From an uncultured Clostridia bacterium (lineage in GTDB: Bacteria; Bacillota; Clostridia; Christensenellales; Borkfalkiaceae), in NCBI GenBank assembly GCA_930989535.1, contig CAKNLK010000012.1:1-64000 (forward strand): DNA of 64,000 bases, given 5' to 3'. The notes below the pieces were generated by a model that was not told the origin of the DNA, searched no databases, and saw only the letters and a list, made by a program, of their open reading frames with translations. A program made the position numbers and the translations under genes. Positions 1-8,491 of the stretch are shown in pieces. Each line of letters begins with the position of its first letter. Positions within the stretch are counted from its first letter, which is position 1.

Positions 1-5
1 TTCAC

Positions 6-37
6 GCAAAAAGTTTTAAGCTGTTAAAACTTTTTGC
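6..37. terminator. Symmetric A/T-rich hairpin downstream of murA
   Basis: A 14-bp perfect inverted repeat (6-19 and 24-37) with a 4-base loop has five A or T at its outer part, so the stem itself carries the T tract on either strand. It lies about 70 bp beyond the murA stop. It could end the dcw transcript, although the cluster may continue outside the window. Confidence 0.4.
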
Positions 38-87
38 CGTGATTCGAGGACAAACCCGATGTTCGCCCGCTTTCGCGGCCTCGGCAT
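16..87 (-). CDS. Possible 23-residue ORF after murA (doubtful)
   Basis: After the murA stop, a GAGGA Shine-Dalgarno-like run sits 8-9 bases before an ATG that opens a 23-codon basic ORF beginning MPRPRKR. It ends inside the hairpin at 6-37. There is no recognisable domain. It may be a chance ORF or the remnant of a downstream gene; only the ribosome-binding site supports it. Confidence 0.15.
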   Translation of the reverse strand: MPRPRKRANIGFVLESRQKVLTA

Positions 88-105
88 CGTGTTTTTCCTC
101 TTTTC

Positions 106-1359
106 TCATATCCGCACGCGGCGGATGCGCGCACCCAGCCCGCGCAGCTTATACTCGAAATCGGAATAGCCGCGGTCGATGTGCGATAAATCGGTTACCG
201 TGCTCAGCCCTTCCGCCGAAATCGCCGCCAGCGTGAGAGCCGCGCCGCCGCGCAAATCTCCCGCGACAACGTCGGCCCCTTTCAGCGAACCCACCCCGCG
301 CACGAAAGCGCTGCGGCCGCGGACGGTGACGTCCGCCCCCATGCGGATGAGTTCGGGCACGTGCTTGAAGCGCGTTTCGAACAGATTTTCGACGATGACC
401 GTCGAGCCCTCGCAGATGCAGGCGAGCGCCGTCATGGGCGCCTGCAAGTCGGTCGGGAACCCGGGATAGGGAGACGTTTCCACCAATTTCGGCGAAAGCC
501 GCCTGCCGCTCCGTATGTATATTTTATCATTTTTTGTGTTGATTTTGCAACTGATTTCGCGAAGTTTATGCAAAAGAAAGGACAGATTGTCGGCATCGGC
601 GTTTTTGAGCGAGACCTCTCCCCCGCACATGGCGGACGCAATGAGGAAAGTGCCCGCCTCGATGCGGTCGGAAACGGGCGTATACTCCGTTCCGCCCAAT
701 TTTTTGACGCCGTCGATTCGCACCGTCGCCGTGCCGGCGCCGAAAATTTTTCCGCCCATGCGGTTGATAAAATTCTGCAAATCGACGATTTCCGGCTCCT
801 TCGCCGCATTGCGGATAACCGTCGTGCCCTTTGCCTTCGCCGCGGCGAGGATGATATTCTCCGTCGCGCCCACGCTCGGGAAGTCGAGCACCACTTCCGC
901 TCCCTCGATTTTGTCGCAGGAACAGTCGATATACCCGCCGCCCTCCGATACGCACACGCCCAGCCGCCGCAGTCCGTTCAGGTGCAAATCGATGGGGCGA
1001 AGCCCGATGTCGCACCCGCCGGGATAAGCGATGCGCGCCCTGCCGAAGCGGGACACGACCGAGCCGAGCATAAACACGGACGAGCGCAGCTCCTTCGCGA
1101 GCGACGAGGGTATCTCGTGGTTGGCGGCGTCGGCGCTGTCGATAACGAGGTCGTTCCCCTCGAATTTTGTGCTGCAGCCGAGCTCGCCGAGGATGCCGAC
1201 CATATTCAGGACGTCGGCGATGCGCGGGCATTTATGGATAACGATTCGCTCGTCGGTGAGCACGGCGGCCGCAAGCAGCGGAAGCACGGCGTTCTTCGCG
1301 GACTGGATTTCCACTTCGCCGAAGAGCGGGCGCCCGCCTTCTATGATGTATTTTTCCAT
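106..1359 (-). CDS. murA: UDP-N-acetylglucosamine 1-carboxyvinyltransferase MurA
   Basis: It catalyses the first committed step of peptidoglycan synthesis in the cytoplasm, moving enolpyruvate from PEP to UDP-GlcNAc. The 417-residue product has the normal family length. The N-terminal part shows SAKNAVLP, and the active-site Cys lies at residue 116 in PGGCDIG, so the enzyme is of the fosfomycin-binding type. I chose the ATG at 1359 because an AGGAG sits just upstream; a reading frame extended to 1485 would add a basic, low-complexity leader with no support. It is the last gene of the dcw cluster seen here and is separated from ftsW by 205 bp that hold a hairpin and a possible TACAAT -10 box, so it may have its own promoter. 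Confidence 0.96.
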   Translation of the reverse strand: MEKYIIEGGRPLFGEVEIQSAKNAVLPLLAAAVLTDERIVIHKCPRIADVLNMVGILGELGCSTKFEGNDLVIDSADAANHEIPSSLAKELRSSVFMLGSVVSRFGRARIAYPGGCDIGLRPIDLHLNGLRRLGVCVSEGGGYIDCSCDKIEGAEVVLDFPSVGATENIILAAAKAKGTTVIRNAAKEPEIVDLQNFINRMGGKIFGAGTATVRIDGVKKLGGTEYTPVSDRIEAGTFLIASAMCGGEVSLKNADADNLSFLLHKLREISCKINTKNDKIYIRSGRRLSPKLVETSPYPGFPTDLQAPMTALACICEGSTVIVENLFETRFKHVPELIRMGADVTVRGRSAFVRGVGSLKGADVVAGDLRGGAALTLAAISAEGLSTVTDLSHIDRGYSDFEYKLRGLGARIRRVRI

Positions 1360-1526
1360 GATTACTCCTTTTGCCGCGGCGCAAGCGGCGCAGGGGCAGA
1401 CGCAACGCCTGCCCCGCCGCCTCCGCGGCGGCATTCGTATACGTTTGCCTCCGCGCCCCTGCGGGAAATGTTTCCCTGCCATCATTGTACGGAATTTTCC
1501 GGAAAAATGTTCCGTCCGCCCGCACG

Positions 1527-1562
1527 CGAAAAGGGCGCCCCTGCCGGAAGGAAGCGCCCTCT
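1527..1562 (-). terminator. Terminator-like hairpin between ftsW and murA
   Basis: On the minus strand an AGGGCGC stem pairs with GCGCCCT across a loop of about 15 bases and is followed by TTTTCG. It lies directly after ftsW. The short T run makes it weak, so partial read-through into murA is likely. A TACAAT hexamer near 1490 could restart transcription. Confidence 0.4.
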
Positions 1563-1564
1563 GC

Positions 1565-2722
1565 CTATTCGCTCTTTTTTTCGCGCAGGCCCTTGCCGCC
1601 GCGCGAGATGTTGTACAGCACCCCCATCGCCGCCATCGTGATGATGAGGGAGGTATTCCCCGAACTGATTAAGGGAAGCGGCAGGCCCGTGGGAGGGATG
1701 GAGCCGCTCACGACCAGCGCGTTGATGACGACCTGGATTGCATACACCGCCGTGATGCCCGACGCGGTGAGAAAGCCGAACATATCTTTGCACCGCGCCG
1801 CCGTGCGGATTCCGCAGAAGATAATCGCGCCGAACACCAAAAAGAGCAGAATGATGCCGATATACCCGAACTCCTCCCCGATGACGGCAAGGATGAAGTC
1901 GGACTCCGCAAAGGGAAGATAGCGGTACTTCTGCATCGAGTTGAACAGCCCCGTGCCCAGCCAGCTGCCGTTGCCCAGCGCGTACAGCGACTGAATGAGC
2001 TGGTACCCCTCCCCCTGCGGCGAACTCCACGGGTCGAGGAAGGCATACAGCCGCTGCAGGCGGTACGGCTCCATGACGATGAGCACGGGCACCGCGAGCG
2101 CGATGGGCAGGAGGATGATGAGGAAATGCTTGATTTTTACCCCGCTCAGAAAGAGCATGGCGACCATTAAAAGTCCGACGACCATGGTGACGGACATATT
2201 CGGCTCAAGTATGATGAGCAGGCAGATGCCGCCGCCCGCCGCGAGCACGGGGAGCATGCCCGTGAACTTTTTCATGCGCTCCGGCTTTTCGCTCGCGTAC
2301 GCCGCGGCGAAGATGATGAAGCCGAATTTGGCGATTTCCGAGGGTTGGATGGTGATCGGCCCCAACCCTATCCAGCGCGTCGCGCCGTAGTTTTCCACCC
2401 CGAGCCCCGGAACGAACACCGCCGCAAGCAGGACAAGCGACACGATGAGAGCGGGCCATTTGAGTTTTTTCAGATTCCGGTACGGAAAAAAGCCCGCGGC
2501 GAGCAAGGCGACGATGCCGAGGATAAAGCCCACGAGCTGTTTTTTCATGAAATAGAAGGCATCGCCGAACTGCTTTTCCGCCGCGTAGTAACTCGCGGAG
2601 TAGACCATCAGCACGCCGAACGCCGCGACCAGAACGACCAATACTGGCAATGCGACGATGCCCCACTCCCGCTTTTGGGCGGGGCGCGCCGCCTCAACCG
2701 CCGCAACCGAACTGTTCGACAT
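1565..2722 (-). CDS. ftsW: SEDS peptidoglycan glycosyltransferase FtsW
   Basis: It is a polytopic membrane protein of the SEDS family that polymerises lipid II at the division septum with a class B PBP. The 385-residue product has about ten hydrophobic segments. Family landmarks are a NYGATRWIGLG...QPSEIAKF block in the middle, DPWSSPQGEGYQ, the SDFILAVIGEE segment and the IPPTGLPLPLISSG segment near the C-terminus. Its first 29 bases overlap the end of murD, which implies translational coupling; a GGGGG run precedes the ATG. RodA and SpoVE share these motifs, but the position inside the dcw cluster favours FtsW. Confidence 0.93.
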   Translation of the reverse strand: MSNSSVAAVEAARPAQKREWGIVALPVLVVLVAAFGVLMVYSASYYAAEKQFGDAFYFMKKQLVGFILGIVALLAAGFFPYRNLKKLKWPALIVSLVLLAAVFVPGLGVENYGATRWIGLGPITIQPSEIAKFGFIIFAAAYASEKPERMKKFTGMLPVLAAGGGICLLIILEPNMSVTMVVGLLMVAMLFLSGVKIKHFLIILLPIALAVPVLIVMEPYRLQRLYAFLDPWSSPQGEGYQLIQSLYALGNGSWLGTGLFNSMQKYRYLPFAESDFILAVIGEEFGYIGIILLFLVFGAIIFCGIRTAARCKDMFGFLTASGITAVYAIQVVINALVVSGSIPPTGLPLPLISSGNTSLIITMAAMGVLYNISRGGKGLREKKSE

Positions 2723-4073
2723 CGCCGTTCCCCCGCAGCCCTTGCACGATTTGCTCGAACGCCTCGCCCCGCTCTTCGTAGCCCGTGAACTCGTCGAAAC
2801 TGCTGCTCGCGGGGCTCAACAGCACGCACTGCCCCGGCTGCGCCATCATCGCCGCGATTTTTACCGCGAGGCCGAACCCCGCGCACAGCGTGATGCGCGT
2901 TTCGTTACTGCGCGCCGCCGCGTTGAGCAGTTTGAAGCGGTTTTCCCCGTACAGCACGGCGTGCACCACGCGGCTGTCCTTGATTTTCCGAAAGAGGGCG
3001 TCGTAGTCGTACCCCTTGTCCCGCCCGCCGAGCAGGAGCACGGTGTCCGCCTGCATACAGCCGATCGCGTTGAGGGTTGCGTCCACGTTCGTTCCCTTGG
3101 AGTCGTTGATGTAGGTGACGCCGTTCACCTCGGCGACCGTCTCCATGCGGTGGCGCACCCCGCGCATGGAAGAGAGCGCCTTGGCGATGACGCCGCTCTC
3201 CACCCCCATCAGCTTGGCGGCGCACAGCGCGGCGAGCGCGTTTTTCAGATTGTGCTCCCCCTTCAGCGACAAATCGGCGGCGTCCATGATTTTTTCGTTT
3301 TCGAAGTACAGCCCGCCGTCGAACAGGTACGCACCCTCCGCGCGCTCGCGCAGGGAAAACCAGCGCATCTTGCAGCGCGCGTCCTTGGCGAGGGCGCGCA
3401 CGTTTTCGTCGTCGAAATTTAAAACGGCGTACTCGCTCTCCCGCATGTTGCGCAAAATTTTCGATTTGAGGAATATGTAGTTCTCCATGCTGTAGTGGCG
3501 GTTGAGATGGTCTTCGGTGATGTTCGTAATCACCGCGACGTGCGGGCGGATGCTCGAGAGCGTTTCCAGCTGAAAGCTCGAAACCTCCATGACCGCGACG
3601 TCGTCGTACCCCATCCCGTCCACGCACGCCGAAAGGGGCAGGCCGATGTTTCCGCAGGCGGTGCTGTTGATGCCCGCCGCCCGCAGAATTTCGTCAATCA
3701 TCGTCACGGTGGTCGTCTTGCCGTTGGTGCCCGTGACCGCGACGAGCGCCGCGCGCAGGTACATGCACCCCAGCTCCGATTCGCCGATGATGCGCTTGCC
3801 CGCCTTGCGGAAGGCGACGGGCAGTTCATGGTCGATGGGAATGCCCGGGCTCAATACGAGCACGTCACAATCCGCCGCCGCGTTCGGCAAGTCTTCCGTG
3901 CGGACAGCCAGCGCGCCGCGCGCGTTCAGCTTCTCCATCGCCGCGAGCACCGCGCCGTCGGCTACGTCGTCGTACATATACACCGCCGCGCCGCGCGAAA
4001 GCAGAAACTCCGCCCCCGCAATGCCGCTCTTGGACATGCCCGCCACTAAAAATTTTTGATTCTTGAAATACAT
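2694..4073 (-). CDS. murD: UDP-N-acetylmuramoyl-L-alanine--D-glutamate ligase MurD
   Basis: This cytoplasmic ATP-dependent ligase adds D-glutamate to UDP-MurNAc-L-Ala. The 459-residue product has an N-terminal Rossmann-like UDP-binding part (GMSKSG), the Mur-ligase P-loop GTNGKTTT at residues 115-122 and the ITEDHLNRH segment. The C-terminal domain contains NDSKGTN and the LLLGGRDKGYD block. The D-glutamate substrate would come from MurI, which is encoded upstream of mraZ. It lies 60 bp after mraY with a strong hairpin between, and overlaps ftsW by 29 bp. Confidence 0.95.
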   Translation of the reverse strand: MYFKNQKFLVAGMSKSGIAGAEFLLSRGAAVYMYDDVADGAVLAAMEKLNARGALAVRTEDLPNAAADCDVLVLSPGIPIDHELPVAFRKAGKRIIGESELGCMYLRAALVAVTGTNGKTTTVTMIDEILRAAGINSTACGNIGLPLSACVDGMGYDDVAVMEVSSFQLETLSSIRPHVAVITNITEDHLNRHYSMENYIFLKSKILRNMRESEYAVLNFDDENVRALAKDARCKMRWFSLRERAEGAYLFDGGLYFENEKIMDAADLSLKGEHNLKNALAALCAAKLMGVESGVIAKALSSMRGVRHRMETVAEVNGVTYINDSKGTNVDATLNAIGCMQADTVLLLGGRDKGYDYDALFRKIKDSRVVHAVLYGENRFKLLNAAARSNETRITLCAGFGLAVKIAAMMAQPGQCVLLSPASSSFDEFTGYEERGEAFEQIVQGLRGNGDVEQFGCGG

Positions 4074-4095
4074 TCCGCGCCTCCCCGATTTTTCG

Positions 4096-4132
4096 GCGGA
4101 GGCCGCGCCCCGTTTTACGGCGCGGCCTCCGC
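4096..4132. repeat. 14-bp perfect hairpin between mraY and murD
   Basis: Bases 4096-4109 and 4119-4132 are exact inverse copies with a 9-base loop. On the minus strand the stem is followed by CGAAAAATCG, not by a T run, so it does not look like an intrinsic terminator. It may instead stabilise the RNA or tune murD expression within the operon. Confidence 0.6.
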
Positions 4133-4133
4133 T

Positions 4134-5090
4134 CTATAGGACAAAAAATATACACGCAAGCCCCGCGACTGCCGTCACGAGCGAGTAGGCATAGACAATC
4201 TTCGCTTCGGCGTACCCCTTTTTCTGGAAATGGTGATGCAGGGGCGCCATGAGGAAGATTCGCTTTTTCGTCCGTTTATAATATATTACCTGCAGGATGA
4301 CGGATATTCCCGAACAGACAAACATTATCCCCACGACGAGGATATACAGCAGGTTGCCGCTGAACGCGGAGATCGCCGAAACGAACCCGCCCAGCCCGAG
4401 CGAGCCGGTATCCCCCATAAAGACGGAGGCCTTGTTCGTGTTGAAAAGAAGATACCCCGCGAGCACGCCGCACAGGACGAGGCTCAGATACGCGAGCGGC
4501 ATCTGTTCCCGCCCCGAAAGCAAAACGATGAGCGGGGCGAGTGCGGCAAAGTACCAGAAGCTGACCGACGCGGCGAGCCCGTCCAGCCCGTCCGTCAGGT
4601 TGACGCAGTTGGTCGCCGCGACGAAGGCGAACGCCGCGAGCGGTATTATCCAGACGCCGATGTCGAATGAAAGCCGCGTGAACGGAATATGCAGGACGGT
4701 GAGGCCGTTCGCATAGCAGAAAATGCCCGCGATCAGGGCGATGACGATTTGGAAAATGATTTTCTGGTACGCCTTCAGCCCGAGGTTGCGGCGGAAGCGG
4801 AATTTCAGAAAATCGTCCAGAAACCCCACGCCCATATACGCCAGCCCGAAGGTGAGCGCGACGGCGGAGAGCTTGTCCGCATACAGCCCGAGCGGGATGG
4901 CGCACAGCGCCGCGGCGAGCAAAAAGGCAAGCCCGCCCATCGTGGGCGTGCCCCCTTTGCTCTTATGCTCCTCCACATACCCGAGGATATACTGCCGCGC
5001 GTTCATCTTTTTCAGGAGCGGAATCGCAACGGCGCACAGCGCCGCCGACACCGCCCCCGACAAAAGCAGAATAAAAATTTCAGTTTTCAT
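4134..5090 (-). CDS. mraY: Phospho-N-acetylmuramoyl-pentapeptide transferase MraY
   Basis: It is an integral membrane enzyme that transfers phospho-MurNAc-pentapeptide to undecaprenyl phosphate to make lipid I. The 318-residue product has about ten membrane helices. The catalytic Asp pair lies in LDDF at 91-94, NLTDGLDGL is at 164-172, and the C-terminal MAPLHHHF motif is diagnostic for the family. The start overlaps the murE stop by 11 bp. murF, which usually lies between murE and mraY, is absent. Confidence 0.96.
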   Translation of the reverse strand: MKTEIFILLLSGAVSAALCAVAIPLLKKMNARQYILGYVEEHKSKGGTPTMGGLAFLLAAALCAIPLGLYADKLSAVALTFGLAYMGVGFLDDFLKFRFRRNLGLKAYQKIIFQIVIALIAGIFCYANGLTVLHIPFTRLSFDIGVWIIPLAAFAFVAATNCVNLTDGLDGLAASVSFWYFAALAPLIVLLSGREQMPLAYLSLVLCGVLAGYLLFNTNKASVFMGDTGSLGLGGFVSAISAFSGNLLYILVVGIMFVCSGISVILQVIYYKRTKKRIFLMAPLHHHFQKKGYAEAKIVYAYSLVTAVAGLACIFFVL

Positions 5091-6549
5091 GGAACTTTTC
5101 CCCGGCGGCCTTTCCCTCGAGCACGCTCTTGATTGCGGAAACGTCGCTGTAGATGTGCCGGACTCCCATAATTTCCTGGTACGTTTCCCCGCCCTTGCCC
5201 GCGATGAGCAGGACGTCGCCCGGCTCCAGTTTGTCGATTGCGTACTCGATGGCGCTCTCGCGGTCGACTACGATCACGTACTTGTCGGAATGAAGGCGCA
5301 CGCCCGGTTCGATTTGCAAAATGATGTCGAACGGGTCTTCATAGCGGGGATTGTCGGAGGTGAGCACCGTAAAATCGGCGTTCGCCGCCGCAATCTCGCC
5401 CATGACGGGGCGCTTGAGCGCATCGCGGTTGCCGCCGCAGCCGAACACGCAGTACAGCCGCCCCGCGCAGTGCCGCTTGAGCGCGGTGAGAGATTTTTCC
5501 AGCCCGTCGGGAGTATGGGCAAAATCGACGAAAATATCCGCGCCGTTTACCTGCGCGACGTGCTCCAGCCTGCCGCGCACGCTCTTCAGCCCCGAAAGCC
5601 CCGCGGCAATCGCCGGCGTAGAGATGCCGAGAAGTTTGGCGCACTCCGCCGCCGCCATCGAGTTGTACACGTTGTGCAGCCCTGCCATGTTCAGGCGGAT
5701 GTCGTACAGCTCGTCGAACAGGTTGATGACGTAGGAACAGCCGTCGAAATTTTCGCGGATATCCACCGCGAACACGTCGGCGGGGTTTTCCAGCCCGTAA
5801 CTGTACGCGCCGTCCGTTGCCGCGGCAATCTTTCTGCCCTCCTCGTCGTCGAAGTTGAACACGGAAAATTTGCACCGCCCCTTTTCAAACAGTTTTTCCT
5901 TGGCGGCGGCGTACGCGTCCATCGTCTTGAAAAAGTCGAGATGGTCTTCGGTGAAGTTGGTGAAGATGCCCGCCTCGAAGCGGACGCCGTCCACCTTGCC
6001 GAAGTACAGCGCGTGCGCCGATACCTCCATGACGACGTACTCGACGCCCGCCTCCGCCATGTCCGCAAAAATTTTGTACAGGTACGGCGGGTCGGGCGTG
6101 GTGAGGTCGGGGGAAATTTCGCGGTTAGCGTAGCGGATGCCGAGGGTGCCGATGATGCCGCACTCCTTCCCCGCCGCCGTAAGGATGGAGGCGAGCATGT
6201 GGCAGGTGGTCGTCTTTCCGTTCGTGCCCGTGACGCCGATAATCTTGAGTTTCCTTTCGGGATGGCCGTAAAACGCCGCGGCGATTTCCCCCGCCGCCTT
6301 CCGCCCGTCTTTGACGACAATCTGCGGCGCGGGCAGCGGAAGTTCGCGCTCCACCGCCAATGCCGCCGCACCCGCCGCGAGCGCTTCCGCCGCATAGGCG
6401 TGCCCGTCGTGTTCGCCGCCCGAAAAGCAGACGAAGATGTCCCCCTTCATCACGTGCTTGCTGTCCGTTGTGATGCCTGCAATCTCCCTGTCTTCGAAGC
6501 GGGATACTCTTTCGTGCGCAATTCGTTCGATTAGTTCTCCGAGTAACAT
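5080..6549 (-). CDS. murE: UDP-MurNAc-tripeptide synthetase MurE (meso-DAP type)
   Basis: It adds the third residue to the peptidoglycan stem peptide in the cytoplasm. The 489-residue product has the P-loop GTNGKTTT at 108-115 and the TEDHLDFF segment. The DNPR motif at 399-402 is the known signature of enzymes that use meso-diaminopimelate instead of lysine. That agrees with the ddh gene at 22.9-23.8 kb, which makes meso-DAP. An AGGAGA lies just before the ATG at 6549. It is 33 bp downstream of the ftsI-like gene and overlaps mraY. Confidence 0.96.
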   Translation of the reverse strand: MLLGELIERIAHERVSRFEDREIAGITTDSKHVMKGDIFVCFSGGEHDGHAYAAEALAAGAAALAVERELPLPAPQIVVKDGRKAAGEIAAAFYGHPERKLKIIGVTGTNGKTTTCHMLASILTAAGKECGIIGTLGIRYANREISPDLTTPDPPYLYKIFADMAEAGVEYVVMEVSAHALYFGKVDGVRFEAGIFTNFTEDHLDFFKTMDAYAAAKEKLFEKGRCKFSVFNFDDEEGRKIAAATDGAYSYGLENPADVFAVDIRENFDGCSYVINLFDELYDIRLNMAGLHNVYNSMAAAECAKLLGISTPAIAAGLSGLKSVRGRLEHVAQVNGADIFVDFAHTPDGLEKSLTALKRHCAGRLYCVFGCGGNRDALKRPVMGEIAAANADFTVLTSDNPRYEDPFDIILQIEPGVRLHSDKYVIVVDRESAIEYAIDKLEPGDVLLIAGKGGETYQEIMGVRHIYSDVSAIKSVLEGKAAGEKFHEN

Positions 6550-6582
6550 ATCTCTCCTTTTTGCGATGTTTTGCCTGCGCTT

Positions 6583-8421
6583 TTATTTATTTTCATAGGG
6601 CGCGATGCCCTTCAGGTCGATGATGCCCTGAAAAATTTCCTTCGCGGCGGGCGCGGCGACCACGCTGCCGTAGTAGGCGCCCTGCGGTTCGTCGACGATG
6701 ACGAGCGCGAGATACTGCGGCGCGTCCGACGGGAAAAACCCCAAAAACGAGGAGACATACTTGCCCTGCGCGATGGCGCCGTTCTCGAATTTCTGCGCGG
6801 TGCCCGTCTTGCCGCCGATTTTGTACCCTTCGATGTACGCCTTGTTCCCGCTGCCGCTTTCGACCACCCCCTCGAGCAGAGACGCGAGGATGCGCGAGGC
6901 CTCCTCGCTGACCGTGCGGTTTTTGAGCACGGTCGGAATTTCCTCCGCGATTGAGCCGTCCTCCGCATAGATGCCGCTGACGAGGCGGGGCTGGTAATAA
7001 TAGCCGCCGTTGACTGCCGCCGCCGCGGCGCACGCCAGCTGCAATGCCGTGACGGCGACCGTCTGCCCGAACCCGATGCGCGCCAAGTCGCACGCGCGCA
7101 CCGAACTTTCGGGCACGAGCATCCCCTGCGCCTCGCCCGAAAAGTCGATGCCCGTCACCTTGCCGAAATTGAAGGCTTCGAGATAATCGTAAAAAGTTTC
7201 GGTGCCGAGCGCGAGGGCGATGTCGGTAAAGCACGGGTTGCAGCTGTTGTTGAGCGCTTCGGCGAGCGTCTGGCTGCAGTGCTTGCCGTTCGCGTGGTTG
7301 CTCCAGCATTTGATGGTCGTGCCGTCCACCGTGCGGGTGCGGCTGCTGTTGAATACGTATTGCAGGGAGAAGGCGGAGGGATTTCCGCGCAGGTGCTCCT
7401 CGATGTTCGCCGCCGCCGTGACGATTTTGAACGTCGAGCCGGGCTCGTAGATGTCGGAGACGATGTCGTTGCGGGAGAGGTCGTTGAGGAGTTCGGGGTC
7501 GTCGCGCGGGATGTCGTTGAGGTCGTAGCCGGGGTATTCTGCCATCGCCAGAACGTCGAAATTGTTCGGATCGAGCACGACGCACTGCGCCGAAACGGGG
7601 GAATACTGTTCGTACACCCGCTCGAGCGCCGCCTCCGCGACCGCCTGGATTCCGTAATCGACGGTCGTGCGGACGGTCAGCCCGTCGGTGGCGGGGAGAT
7701 AGACCGCTTCACCCTCCACTTCCACCCCGACGAGGTCGGCGGGGTACGCGATCTCCCCGTCCATGCCCGCGAGGTATTTGTCGTAGTATTTTTCGATGCC
7801 GGTCAGCCCCGTATTGTCGGTGGAGGTGAACCCGAGCACGCGCGAGAGCGCCTGCCCGTACGGGTACACCCGCGTGTTGTCGCGCGCATAGTACACGCCG
7901 GGCAAATCGTACTTTTCCAGCTCTTCGGTGAGCGATTTGTCCACATGGCGGGCAATGGTCAGTTCGGATACGCGCGTCGACTCCAGCTTTTCGGCGAGCG
8001 CCGCGCCGTCCAGCCCGAACAGCGAAGCGAGCGCGGACGCCGTCGCGTTGCTGTCTTTTACCGCATTGGGGCGGACGAACACCGAATAGGAGGCGCTGTT
8101 GTCCGCGAGCACCGTGCCGTTCCTGTCCTCGATTTTTCCGCGCGCGGCGACGACGGGAATCTCGCGCGTCCACTGCCCGATGGCGCGGCAGCGCAATTTT
8201 TCCCCCTGCACGATTTGCACGACGAAAAAGCGGCCGAAAATGAGCAAAAAAAGAAAGACTACCGCCATCGAAACGGCGAATAATCTCTTTCGTAAAAGCG
8301 TCGCGGAAGCGCCCGCGGCGGGCGTATGCGATTTTTTGCGGATACGATTCACCTCGAAAAACGCGCTCGTTTTTTGCATAAAAAAATCGGCCCCGCCCGC
8401 AACCCTATCCAAGGGCCGCAT
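6583..8421 (-). CDS. ftsI: Class B penicillin-binding protein (FtsI/PBP2B type)
   Basis: It is a septal peptidoglycan transpeptidase anchored by one N-terminal helix (about residues 47-70). The extracytoplasmic part has a dimerisation domain that starts near RGKIEDRNG (94-102), then the transpeptidase domain with STFK at 329-332, SCN at 393-395 and KTG at 538-540. There is no C-terminal PASTA domain, unlike PBP2B or SpoVD of Bacillus. The start is uncertain: the first ATG (8421) and a second at 8379 both lack a clear ribosome-binding site. A 26-bp tandem duplication occupies the gap to ftsL. The position, ftsL-ftsI-murE, matches division clusters. Confidence 0.9.
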   Translation of the reverse strand: MRPLDRVAGGADFFMQKTSAFFEVNRIRKKSHTPAAGASATLLRKRLFAVSMAVVFLFLLIFGRFFVVQIVQGEKLRCRAIGQWTREIPVVAARGKIEDRNGTVLADNSASYSVFVRPNAVKDSNATASALASLFGLDGAALAEKLESTRVSELTIARHVDKSLTEELEKYDLPGVYYARDNTRVYPYGQALSRVLGFTSTDNTGLTGIEKYYDKYLAGMDGEIAYPADLVGVEVEGEAVYLPATDGLTVRTTVDYGIQAVAEAALERVYEQYSPVSAQCVVLDPNNFDVLAMAEYPGYDLNDIPRDDPELLNDLSRNDIVSDIYEPGSTFKIVTAAANIEEHLRGNPSAFSLQYVFNSSRTRTVDGTTIKCWSNHANGKHCSQTLAEALNNSCNPCFTDIALALGTETFYDYLEAFNFGKVTGIDFSGEAQGMLVPESSVRACDLARIGFGQTVAVTALQLACAAAAAVNGGYYYQPRLVSGIYAEDGSIAEEIPTVLKNRTVSEEASRILASLLEGVVESGSGNKAYIEGYKIGGKTGTAQKFENGAIAQGKYVSSFLGFFPSDAPQYLALVIVDEPQGAYYGSVVAAPAAKEIFQGIIDLKGIAPYENK

Positions 8422-8439
8422 GCGAGGCCGAAATTCTTT

Positions 8440-8491
8440 CGTAAAACCTTTCTGTTTTTTACCGACGTAAAACCTTTCTGTTTTTTACCGA
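8440..8491. repeat. 26-bp perfect tandem duplication at the ftsL/ftsI junction
   Basis: Bases 8440-8465 and 8466-8491 are identical and adjacent. The copy nearer ftsL holds its last codon (CGG) and TAA stop; the other copy is noncoding. Each copy contains an AGAAAGG that could act as a ribosome-binding site, but no start codon stands at a usual distance. Confidence 0.95.

Noticed and set aside
4723..6534. 603-residue open frame on the plus strand opposite murE and mraY
   Set aside because: It is antisense to two certain genes, rich in Arg, Ala and His, and without a domain or ribosome-binding site; high G+C content creates such frames.
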